A stretch of DNA of 64,000 nt from Paenibacillus radicis (ex Xue et al. 2023) (lineage in GTDB: Bacteria; Bacillota; Bacilli; Paenibacillales; NBRC-103111). The position numbers and the translations under genes are program-made. The stretch is taken from positions 1-64,000 of the forward strand of contig NZ_JANQBD010000036.1 in the NCBI RefSeq assembly GCF_024722015.1, given 5' to 3'. The notes under the pieces were generated by a model, which did no database searches, had not been told where the DNA came from, and saw only the letters and a list, made by a program, of their open reading frames with translations. Below are positions 56,806 to 64,000 of the stretch, in pieces (the first letter of the stretch is position 1; each line of letters begins with the position of its first letter).

Positions 56806-58416
56806 ATGATTCCACGTTATCTTGTAGATTTTGATATTAATGAATTGCCTCAAGTGCATATTGAAGTAATGGTGATCGGCGCGGGAATCGCCGGTCTTTT
56901 TACCGCTATAAAGGCTAGCGAAAAGTATAAAGTGCTTATGGTTACCAAGAAATCTCTTCTTGATAGTAATACCCGCTATGCTCAGGGCGGGATTGCTGCG
57001 GTTATTTCGGATGAGGATTCACCTGCCTATCACCGTCAGGATACTTTGGTTGCCGGAGCGGGATTATGTTCGCCATCTGCTGTCGATGTGCTGGTTCATG
57101 AAGGACCTGCAGGCGTTAAGGATTTAATACATATGGGGACACAGTTTGATTTGGAAAATGGTGAGTTTGCTCTTACGAAGGAAGGGGCACACAGCCAACG
57201 GCGTATTTTACACGCACATGGCGACGCTACCGGCGCTGAGATCGTTCGTGCTTTGTCAGAGAAGACGAAGCTGGATCCGAATATTGAAGTTTGGGATGAT
57301 CATTTTGTTATTGATTTGATTACGGAGGATGGCGAGTGTCTGGGAGCTTTAGTTCAAAGGCAGGACGGTCAGAAATTATTTGTGAGAGCGAATGCAACTA
57401 TCCTCTGCACAGGCGGAGCTGGGCAATTGTACCGCTATACTACGAATCCGGATATTGCTACAGGTGATGGTATCGCTATAGCTTACAGGGCTGGGGCTTT
57501 AATCCAGGATGTTGAGTTTATTCAGTTTCACCCGACGGCTCTATGTTATCCGGGAGCTCCAAGGTTTCTCGTATCCGAAGCGGTTCGCGGTGAAGGCGCT
57601 ATCTTGCGCAATATTAAGGGCGAGCGATTTATGGAGAAGTATCATCACCAGCTGGAGCTGGCTCCGAGGGATATTGTTGCCCGTGCTATCGTAGATGAGA
57701 TGGAAGAGACGAGATCTACGTTCGTCTACATTGATTTTACCCATGAATCGGAAGAAACGGTTAAGCATCGGTTTCCTACGATCTATGAGTTTTGTTTGAA
57801 TTATGGATTGGATTTATCCTCCGATTGGATCCCTGTGGCGCCGGCAGCCCATTATATGATGGGTGGCGTAAAGACTGACCTGTACGGGGAGACGGAAGTC
57901 AGGCGGTTATTTGCATGCGGGGAAGTTTCATCGACAGGTGTGCATGGAGCGAACCGTTTGGCCAGCAATTCGTTATCGGAAGCCATTGTGTTTGGACGAA
58001 GGATTGTGGAACGTATTCACCAACTGAAGCCTTTGGAACAAGCCAAGGTAACAGCAGTGGATAAAAAAAGAACAGAGCATGCGCAGCAGCCTATTGTAGA
58101 GAAGAAACTAAAGCTTCAAAAGATCATGCTGCGATATGCCGGATTGAAGCGTACGGCGATAGGTCTTCAAAAGGGCTATGATGAGCTGCGCCGCCAGCTG
58201 TCTATATTCGATACGAGCTTGACCAAACGCGAGGATTATGAGTTTGCCAACCTGCTGACCTGTGCTCTATTGACCACTGAGGCTGCCTTGATTAGGGAAG
58301 AAAGCCGTGGGGGACACTATCGGGAGGACTTTGCTGAGAAGGATGACCTATTGTGGAGAAAACACACTGTTTTCAGCCGCGAGCAGGGCATTACGGAGGG
58401 ACATATTGATGTATGA
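56806..58416 (+). CDS. nadB: L-aspartate oxidase
   Basis: NadB oxidises L-aspartate to iminoaspartate with FAD. The 536-residue flavoprotein has VMVIGAGIAGLFTAIKASE (FAD-binding), NTRYAQGGIAAV, the active-site HGDATGAEI, and CGEVSSTGVHGANRLASNSL in the C-terminal domain. ATG 56806 follows AGAGGTG by nine bases. The coding end overlaps nadC by 8 nt. Confidence 0.95.
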   Translation: MIPRYLVDFDINELPQVHIEVMVIGAGIAGLFTAIKASEKYKVLMVTKKSLLDSNTRYAQGGIAAVISDEDSPAYHRQDTLVAGAGLCSPSAVDVLVHEGPAGVKDLIHMGTQFDLENGEFALTKEGAHSQRRILHAHGDATGAEIVRALSEKTKLDPNIEVWDDHFVIDLITEDGECLGALVQRQDGQKLFVRANATILCTGGAGQLYRYTTNPDIATGDGIAIAYRAGALIQDVEFIQFHPTALCYPGAPRFLVSEAVRGEGAILRNIKGERFMEKYHHQLELAPRDIVARAIVDEMEETRSTFVYIDFTHESEETVKHRFPTIYEFCLNYGLDLSSDWIPVAPAAHYMMGGVKTDLYGETEVRRLFACGEVSSTGVHGANRLASNSLSEAIVFGRRIVERIHQLKPLEQAKVTAVDKKRTEHAQQPIVEKKLKLQKIMLRYAGLKRTAIGLQKGYDELRRQLSIFDTSLTKREDYEFANLLTCALLTTEAALIREESRGGHYREDFAEKDDLLWRKHTVFSREQGITEGHIDV

Positions 58417-59278
58417 ACTGCAGATGGAAATTATAAATAAAAATCTTCGGTTATGGCTGGAAGAAGATATAGGCATGGGCGATGTAACTACCATGACCAC
58501 CATTGCGAAGGAGAGCCGTTCCAAAGGTATTATTCATTTGAAGGATAGTGGCATTATTGCGGGTTTGCAGATTGCAGAGGCTGTATTTGCATTGGTCGAT
58601 CCCGAGCTGGAATTCAAAGCGAAGGTACAAGAGGGACAGGATGTAAGTTACGGCACTATAGTAGCTGAAGTATCTGGCAGTACGCGCAGCATCCTTCTCG
58701 GCGAACGTCTTGCTTTGAATTTAATGCAGAGGATGTCGGGGATTGCCACACGTACCAAGCAGTATGTCGATGCCTTGCAAGGATTGCCGGTCCGCCTGGT
58801 AGATACGCGAAAAACAACACCAGGACACCGACTGCTTGAAAAGTATGCGGTTCGTGTCGGCGGCGGCCACAATCATCGGTTTGGCCTTTACGACGCTGTC
58901 ATGATTAAAGACAACCATATTAAAGGCTCTGGCGGTATCATAGAAGCCATTCGAGCTGCCCGTTCCCAAATTCCGCATACAATGAAGATTGAGATAGAAG
59001 TTGAAAGCATGGAGCAGTTGGAACTGGCTTTGTCAGCCCAGCCGGATATCATTATGCTGGATAACATGAAGCCGGAGCAAATGCGAGCAGCAGTTGCACG
59101 CATTAAATCGCAAGCTGCGCATATTCTGGTAGAAGCATCAGGTTCCATCACATTAGAAACGATTAAAGCCGTTGCCGAAACGGGCATTGATGTTATATCC
59201 GTCGGCCGATTGACGTATTCTGTTCAAGCTCTTGACATTAGTTTGGATCTAAATGAGCAGAAGGGGGTACAGTCGTGA
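58409..59278 (+). CDS. nadC: Nicotinate-nucleotide pyrophosphorylase (quinolinate phosphoribosyltransferase)
   Basis: NadC converts quinolinate and PRPP to nicotinate mononucleotide. The 289-residue protein has EDIGMGDVTT, LVDTRKTTPGHRLLEKYAVR and GGGHNHRFGLYDAVMIKDNH motifs. ATG 58409 has GGAGGG eight bases upstream and overlaps the nadB stop. Its TGA stop overlaps the coaX GTG (GTGA), so coaX is likely part of the same transcript. Confidence 0.95.
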   Translation: MYELQMEIINKNLRLWLEEDIGMGDVTTMTTIAKESRSKGIIHLKDSGIIAGLQIAEAVFALVDPELEFKAKVQEGQDVSYGTIVAEVSGSTRSILLGERLALNLMQRMSGIATRTKQYVDALQGLPVRLVDTRKTTPGHRLLEKYAVRVGGGHNHRFGLYDAVMIKDNHIKGSGGIIEAIRAARSQIPHTMKIEIEVESMEQLELALSAQPDIIMLDNMKPEQMRAAVARIKSQAAHILVEASGSITLETIKAVAETGIDVISVGRLTYSVQALDISLDLNEQKGVQS

Positions 59279-60039
59279 TTTTGGTCGTAGATGTGGGTAA
59301 TACCAATATTGTATTAGGCATCTACAAGGGGAAGCAACTGCTGCATGATTGGCGTTTAAGCACGAATCGTTCGGCAACGGCTGATGAGTACGGAATGACA
59401 ATGTACAATTTATTCCGGCATGCAGGCATTTCATTAGATCAAGTGAATGGCGTAATAATTTCATCCGTTGTACCGCCATTAATGTTTGTCCTGGAGCAAT
59501 TGTGTGTAAAATACTTGAAGAAAGCCCCGCTGATTGTAGGACCGGGTATCAAAACAGGGCTCAACATCCGTTATGAAAATCCACGGGAGGTTGGTGCTGA
59601 CAGGATTGTGAATGCGGTCGCAGCCATCGAGCAATATGGGGCGCCTTGTATCGTGGTTGATTTCGGGACGGCGACGACCTTCGACTATATAGATGAAGCG
59701 GGACAATATATCGGAGGAGCGGTTGCTCCCGGGATAGGTATTTCCACGGAGGCTTTGTATCAGCGAGCTGCCAAGCTGCCGCGAATCGAGCTGGTAAAGC
59801 CGAAAAGTGTTGTTGGACGCAATACGATAGCTTCGATGCAGGCGGGGATTATTTACGGTTTTGCCGGACAGGTGGATGGTATTGTGGATCGGATTTGCGA
59901 TGAATTTAAAGTTAAGCCGAAGGTGGTTGCCACCGGTGGATTGGCGGAACTTATCTGCAGCGAATCACGTACTATTAAGTGCGTGAACCAATTGCTGACA
60001 TTACAAGGTTTGCAAATTATTTATGAACGTAATCAATAA
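59275..60039 (+). CDS. coaX: Type III pantothenate kinase
   Basis: CoaX phosphorylates pantothenate in CoA synthesis. The 254-residue protein has the ASKHA fold signature: MILVVDVGNTNIVLGIYKGK at the N-terminus, GADRIVNAVAA and VVDFGTATTFDYID. GTG 59275 overlaps the nadC stop, with AAGGGGGTAC upstream. Type III kinases use ATP weakly and need a monovalent cation; these are family facts. Confidence 0.95.
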   Translation: MILVVDVGNTNIVLGIYKGKQLLHDWRLSTNRSATADEYGMTMYNLFRHAGISLDQVNGVIISSVVPPLMFVLEQLCVKYLKKAPLIVGPGIKTGLNIRYENPREVGADRIVNAVAAIEQYGAPCIVVDFGTATTFDYIDEAGQYIGGAVAPGIGISTEALYQRAAKLPRIELVKPKSVVGRNTIASMQAGIIYGFAGQVDGIVDRICDEFKVKPKVVATGGLAELICSESRTIKCVNQLLTLQGLQIIYERNQ

Positions 60040-60085
60040 GACGGATCTGACAATCTAATACAGCCGATCATGAAAGGGAACACAG

Positions 60086-60955
60086 ATGCGAGATTATTTA
60101 ATTAGAGCGACTGCCATGGAAGGCAAAGTGAGAGCTTTTGCCGTTCGGGCTACGGGTATCGTAAATGAAATCAGTAAGCGCCATGCTATGACACCGACAA
60201 CTACTGCTGCAGTAGGACGAACCGTTGCGGCGGGGTTAATGATGGGTGCCATGCTAAAAGGCGAAGAAAAATTAACGATTCTTGTTAAAGGCAGAGGACC
60301 GATTGGTCAGATCGTGGTCGATGCCAATGCTCACGGCGAGGTTCGCGGATATGTTGATAATCCGGAGGTTGATTTACCGCTGAACGAGGCGGGGAAATTG
60401 GATGTTGCCGGGGCGGTTGGAACCGAAGGCTTTTTGAATATTATCAAAGATTTAGGTCTTAAAGAGCCTTACCGCGGCAGTATACCACTTGTTTCTGGGG
60501 AGCTTGCTGAAGACTTCACCTACTATTTTGCCAAATCCGAACAAACTCCCTCCGCTGTGGCGCTTGGAGTTTTAGTTGGTGTCGATTACACGGTAACAGC
60601 GGCAGGCGGGTTTATTATCCAACTTTTGCCCGGATTAACCGATGATGAGATTTCGCTGATAGAGCTACAACTATCACGGGTTGAGCCGATTACCAAGATG
60701 CTGGAGCAAGGAATGGATCTTGAACATATTTTACATAAAATTTTGCCTGAAGTGCAGGTGCTGGGTGAGTCGGAGGTTGAATTTCGCTGCAAGTGCTCTA
60801 AAGAGCGAGTGGAACAAACTTTGGTCTCCCTGGGGCGGGCAGAAATAGAGCAGCTTCTGAACGAGGATGAGAAAGTGGAAGTAATCTGCCATTTTTGTAA
60901 TGAAGCATATCAGTTTGAGAAAGACGATTTAAGGGTCATACTACAACAGATGTAA
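60086..60955 (+). CDS. hslO: Redox-regulated chaperone Hsp33
   Basis: Hsp33 is a holdase activated by oxidation. The 289-residue protein has the N-terminal core with AVGRTVAAGLMMGAMLKGEE and the C-terminal zinc centre with CKC (in FRCKCSKERVEQ) and CHFC, a CxC plus CxxC set. GAAAGGGAAC precedes ATG 60086. It follows coaX after 46 nt, as in B. subtilis. Confidence 0.95.
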   Translation: MRDYLIRATAMEGKVRAFAVRATGIVNEISKRHAMTPTTTAAVGRTVAAGLMMGAMLKGEEKLTILVKGRGPIGQIVVDANAHGEVRGYVDNPEVDLPLNEAGKLDVAGAVGTEGFLNIIKDLGLKEPYRGSIPLVSGELAEDFTYYFAKSEQTPSAVALGVLVGVDYTVTAAGGFIIQLLPGLTDDEISLIELQLSRVEPITKMLEQGMDLEHILHKILPEVQVLGESEVEFRCKCSKERVEQTLVSLGRAEIEQLLNEDEKVEVICHFCNEAYQFEKDDLRVILQQM

Positions 60956-61009
60956 TCAGGTATAACAATAAATATGAAAGCTTGAGAGGGCCATACGAGG
61001 GGATTAGGA

Positions 61010-61942
61010 ATGCGAAACATTAGGGTATTGTGGGGAGTCAATGCGGTTTTGCTGCTTGCTGTTGTCATCCTTTCCTTCGTAGTGTTTGCTGATTTCTTTA
61101 CCCAACCCAATGCCGACATGAAGCCGGGCCAGACAAACCAGAACCAATCTGCGCGTGTAATTGCAACAATCGGTGAGAAAACTATAACGAGCATGGATTT
61201 GGAGCAGCAGCTGCTGCAGAAGCACGGCCGGGAACTGTTGAACCAAATGGTGGATCATGAAGTTATTCGCATGGAAGGAACAGCACAGGGGACCAATGTG
61301 GAAGATAGCGAGATCCAAAAAGAATTAAAACGTATGCAGCAAGGCTATGACAGCGAAACGCAATTTTATGAATCAATGAAAGAACAGCTGGGAATGACTC
61401 CGGAAGCATTAAAAACGGATGTTTACGATAAGCTGCTCCTTGAAAAGCTGGCTATCCGCTATATTACAATTTCAACCGAGCAGGTGGACGCTTATATGAA
61501 GGCCCATCCTGAAGAATTCAGATCGGCTACGCAGTTGCGGCTGCAGCAGATTGTAGTTGGCAGTAAAGACCAAGGATCGAAGGTGGCGGCTGATCTCTCC
61601 AAAGGGATGGACTTTGGAAAGGTTGCCAGAGAGAGATCTCTTGACGATGCGACAAGGGAAAATGGGGGCGATCTGGGGTGGATAGAGGAAGATGATCCAT
61701 TCGTTGCCGCGCCTGTATTGAAAGCTGCTGTGCAGCTGAAGACGGGCGAGGTTAGCAAACCGATCGAAGTCAATGGTCAAATATATTTCATCAAACTGAA
61801 AGACCGCAAGGAAGATCCGAAGTTCAGCAAGGATCAGGTGAGGGAAGCTGTCAGAAAAGAGTTGGCCTTACGCGAGGCGCCCCCATTAAAGGAAGTTATT
61901 AAATCCATCCGGGAAAAATGGAAGGTCACCATGACATTTTAA
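61010..61942 (+). CDS. yacD: PpiC-type peptidyl-prolyl isomerase (YacD)
   Basis: The 310-residue protein is an extracytoplasmic foldase with an N-terminal signal/membrane segment (about 6-27, VLWGVNAVLLLAVVILSFVV), no lipobox, a SurA-like helical segment (about 50-150), and a PpiC rotamase domain (about 165-265; LRLQQIVVGSKDQGSKVAAD, DFGKVARERSLDD, DLGWIEEDDPFV). GGGGATTAGG precedes ATG 61010. It is the yacD locus of B. subtilis, between hslO and cysK. Confidence 0.9.
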   Translation: MRNIRVLWGVNAVLLLAVVILSFVVFADFFTQPNADMKPGQTNQNQSARVIATIGEKTITSMDLEQQLLQKHGRELLNQMVDHEVIRMEGTAQGTNVEDSEIQKELKRMQQGYDSETQFYESMKEQLGMTPEALKTDVYDKLLLEKLAIRYITISTEQVDAYMKAHPEEFRSATQLRLQQIVVGSKDQGSKVAADLSKGMDFGKVARERSLDDATRENGGDLGWIEEDDPFVAAPVLKAAVQLKTGEVSKPIEVNGQIYFIKLKDRKEDPKFSKDQVREAVRKELALREAPPLKEVIKSIREKWKVTMTF

Positions 61943-62026
61943 GTTTTTATGCTTGGCTCCGCACAATGTTGTGAAATGCATTCGTCCCTAAGGACGGCAA
62001 TTCCGTCAATCTTTGGGAAATTAGTA

Positions 62027-62055
62027 TTGACAAGCCTTATAGGGGTTGATAAGAT
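62027..62055 (+). promoter_or_regulatory. Sigma-A promoter of cysK
   Basis: TTGACA and TAAGAT are separated by 17 nt, 62 nt before cysK. No clear regulator site was fixed in the leader. Confidence 0.6.
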
Positions 62056-62117
62056 AAATGTAGAATACCTAGCATTTTACTCGGATATTATTGATATCAT
62101 TTTAGGAGGAACTCATA

Positions 62118-63056
62118 ATGGCTAAATTAGTTCAAAGCGTTACCGAATTGATTGGTGGTACACCCCTGGTAAGATTGAACCGTGTAGTACCTGAAGGAAG
62201 CGCAGAAGTTTATGTGAAGCTAGAGTATCAGAATCCCGGAGCTAGTGTTAAAGACCGTATCGCAATCAGCATGATTGAGGTAGCGGAGCAAGAAGGTAAA
62301 ATTAAACCTGGAGACACCATTGTAGAGCCAACCAGCGGTAACACAGGTATTGGTTTGGCATTAGTGGCTGCAGCTAAAGGATATAAAGCAATCTTGGTTA
62401 TGCCTGAAACAATGAGTATTGAACGACGCAATCTGCTTCGTGCTTATGGAGCGCAATTGGTATTGACACCGGGAGCAGAAGGAATGAAGGGTGCAATTAA
62501 AAGAGCTGAGGAAATTCAAGCCGAGAATCCTTCCTACTTTATCCCGCAACAATTTAAAAACCAAGCGAATGTTAAAGTTCACCGTGAAACAACTGGACCG
62601 GAAATTGTTGAAGCGATTAACTCGCACGATGGTAAACTGGATGCTTTCATCTCCGGTATCGGTACTGGAGGTACCATCACAGGTGCAGGCAGCGTGTTGA
62701 AAGAGAACTTTCCTGACATTAAAATTTATGCTGTAGAGCCGAGTGCTTCTCCTGTATTATCTGGAGGAAAACCGGGTCCTCATAAAATCCAAGGGATTGG
62801 CGCAGGTTTTGTCCCGGATATTTTGAATACAAATATTTATGATGCTGTCATTCAAGTTGATAATGAAGATGCATTCGAAACTTCCCGCCGCGTAGCGAAA
62901 GAGGAAGGAATCCTTGGCGGAATTTCCTCAGGCGCAGCAATTTTCGCAGCACTTAAGGTAGCCAAAGAGCTGGGAGCCGGCAAACGTGTAGTTGCAGTCG
63001 TTCCTAGTAACGGAGAAAGATACCTCAGCACACCGTTGTACCAGTTTGAAGAATAA
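62118..63056 (+). CDS. cysK: Cysteine synthase A (O-acetylserine sulfhydrylase)
   Basis: CysK makes cysteine from O-acetylserine and sulfide with PLP. The 312-residue protein has IGGTPLVRLN, the PLP lysine K45 in GASVKDRIA, TSGNTGIGLA, GTGGTITGAG and SGAAIFAALK. AGGAGG lies eight bases before ATG 62118. It has its own promoter and a strong terminator. Confidence 0.96.
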   Translation: MAKLVQSVTELIGGTPLVRLNRVVPEGSAEVYVKLEYQNPGASVKDRIAISMIEVAEQEGKIKPGDTIVEPTSGNTGIGLALVAAAKGYKAILVMPETMSIERRNLLRAYGAQLVLTPGAEGMKGAIKRAEEIQAENPSYFIPQQFKNQANVKVHRETTGPEIVEAINSHDGKLDAFISGIGTGGTITGAGSVLKENFPDIKIYAVEPSASPVLSGGKPGPHKIQGIGAGFVPDILNTNIYDAVIQVDNEDAFETSRRVAKEEGILGGISSGAAIFAALKVAKELGAGKRVVAVVPSNGERYLSTPLYQFEE

Positions 63057-63069
63057 TTCGTGAGCAGGA

Positions 63070-63099
63070 AGCCCTTCAGTTCGCTGAGGGGCTTTTTTT
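63070..63099 (+). terminator. Terminator after cysK
   Basis: AGCCCTTCAG pairs with CTGAGGGGCT around TTCG and is followed by T7. Confidence 0.92.
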
Positions 63100-63171
63100 C
63101 ATAGACAATTTCAAGTATACTAAGTCCAAACTTAAGTGTTCGTTGATTGAGTAGAGGAAGGGGGCTTTGTA

Positions 63172-64000
63172 GTGACTTTAATAACCAACGAGCAGTGGCG
63201 GGAGTGGTCACAGCATTATACGATGCTTCCCTACGTACATGGTTATCCGTTAGAATCGGATCGCCTCATTTCATGGGAGCTTGCATGGAAGGAAGCCTTG
63301 CCGGGCTCCTTTGTATTAGAGAGCGGCAAGGGAGGAAGGTATACCTTCCTTGGATTGGAGCCTTTATCTGAAATTCGGGGTAATGGAGGTCAAGCATCGA
63401 TTAAGAATGCTGGTCAGCCCGATATAGTGGATCAAGTGCAAGGCTCGCCACTTACGCTCGTGAAGCAGTGGATGGAGCCTTACCGCGCCCCAGTTGTGGA
63501 AGGCATGCCGAAGTTCGTTGGCGGCTGTGTCGGGTTCTGGGGCTATGATGTAGTCAGGACGATCGAACGGCTGCCCGAAGCGGCGGCAGATGATTTGCCG
63601 ATCCCTGATTATGCATTTGTCCGGCTGGATAAGCTGTGGATCATTGATCACGAGGAGCGTAAGCTTTATTGCTCTGTGCACACATCGCTGGCCGAGGCAA
63701 AGGCCGAGGGGCTGTCGTTAGAGCAGAGCTACGAGCGGGCTCAAGCTACTGCAGAGCAGATGAAGAAGCAGTGGGATCGTATTGCGGAGGTAAACACCTT
63801 AGCTCCTTATGTTCGAACCCGCGAGGATATGCTCCAGCGGACAGCTGAGGATTTACTGCATGTGGATTTTGATTCGATTAAAGGGATCCAGGCGGATTTC
63901 TCAAGAGAGGCTTATATGGAAGCCGTACGGAAGATCCAAGCTTATATCGGAGCGGGAGATGTCTTTCAGGTTAATTTATCGGTGCGGCAGCATAAGCAGC
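63172..64000 (+). CDS. pabB: Aminodeoxychorismate synthase component I (partial, runs off the window)
   Basis: The frame opens at GTG 63172 behind AGAGGAAGGGGG and stays open to the window end (276 codons). The N-terminal domain has SFVLESGKGGRYTFLGLEP, as in anthranilate/aminodeoxychorismate synthase component I. The end enters the chorismate-binding domain with YIGAGDVFQVNLSVRQH. PabB, not TrpE, is favoured because pabB follows cysK in B. subtilis. It would provide 4-amino-4-deoxychorismate for folate synthesis. Confidence 0.92.
   Translation, partial: MTLITNEQWREWSQHYTMLPYVHGYPLESDRLISWELAWKEALPGSFVLESGKGGRYTFLGLEPLSEIRGNGGQASIKNAGQPDIVDQVQGSPLTLVKQWMEPYRAPVVEGMPKFVGGCVGFWGYDVVRTIERLPEAAADDLPIPDYAFVRLDKLWIIDHEERKLYCSVHTSLAEAKAEGLSLEQSYERAQATAEQMKKQWDRIAEVNTLAPYVRTREDMLQRTAEDLLHVDFDSIKGIQADFSREAYMEAVRKIQAYIGAGDVFQVNLSVRQHKQ

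Noticed and set aside
1..64000. CRISPR arrays, prophage, insertion-sequence transposases or integrases
   Set aside because: No regular repeat-spacer pattern, no DDE or tyrosine-recombinase motif and no terminal inverted repeats with target duplications were seen in the window.

Overview
The window is about 64 kb of a low-to-medium G+C, endospore-forming member of the Bacillales, most probably Paenibacillaceae. The gene order from an rRNA operon through csfB, tmk, darA, holB, ricT, yabA, rsmI, abrB, tatD, yabE, rnmV, ksgA, yabG, veg, sspF, ispE, purR, ridA, spoVG, glmU, ctc, pth, fin, mfd, spoVT, mazG, rqcP, yabP, yabQ, divIC, yabR, tRNA-Met, spoIIE, yabS, yabT, tilS, hpt, ftsH, coaX, hslO, yacD, cysK and pabB is the origin-proximal order of Bacillus subtilis. 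Three differences look Paenibacillus-like: nadA-nadB-nadC lies between ftsH and coaX, an HU gene lies directly before rqcP, and AbrB has a cysteine-containing tail. Genes I expected from B. subtilis but do not see are xpaC, yaaN, yazA, metS and prs.

Layout. 1-476: end of a 23S gene, 5S rRNA and operon terminator. 756-3257: a membrane protein of unknown role, the anti-sigma factor gene csfB (gin) and a YaaO-type PLP decarboxylase. 3396-13674: an inserted 10-kb sugar-nucleotide and glycosyltransferase cluster (three paralogous GT2 enzymes, two SDR epimerase-type enzymes, a UDP-sugar dehydrogenase, two GT4 enzymes and an RmlD-like protein). One GT4 carries a very basic C-terminal tail. 13795-19617: the tmk-to-rsmI replication and RNA-modification block. 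19724-20628: a structured repeat, then abrB and a ywfO-type HD gene transcribed divergently around three Spo0A boxes. 21967-25773: tatD, a c-di-AMP riboswitch controlling yabE, a repeat-filled gap and rnmV. 25786-46529: ksgA to yabR, mixing housekeeping and sporulation genes. 46664-55542: tRNA-Met, spoIIE, yabS, yabT, tilS, hpt, ftsH. 55829-64000: NAD synthesis, coaX, hslO, a PpiC foldase, cysK and the start of pabB.

How it works together. Much of the window serves sporulation and its timing: Spo0A and AbrB control, the sigma-F, sigma-G and sigma-K gene set, anti-sigma factors Gin and Fin, SpoIIE, SpoVG, SpoVT, SspF and YabG. Consensus promoters for sigma-H (spoVG), sigma-G (sspF) and sigma-K (yabG) can be read directly. 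c-di-AMP appears twice, as the ligand of DarA and as the expected ligand of the yabE riboswitch.

The most unusual signal is a pair of intergenic elements (19724-19890 and 44467-44587). They share unpaired or junction motifs, but their long stems have different sequences that stay base-paired. That pattern is typical of a structured RNA or a palindromic mobile element family. All statements rest on reading the sequence and on family knowledge; no database search was possible.
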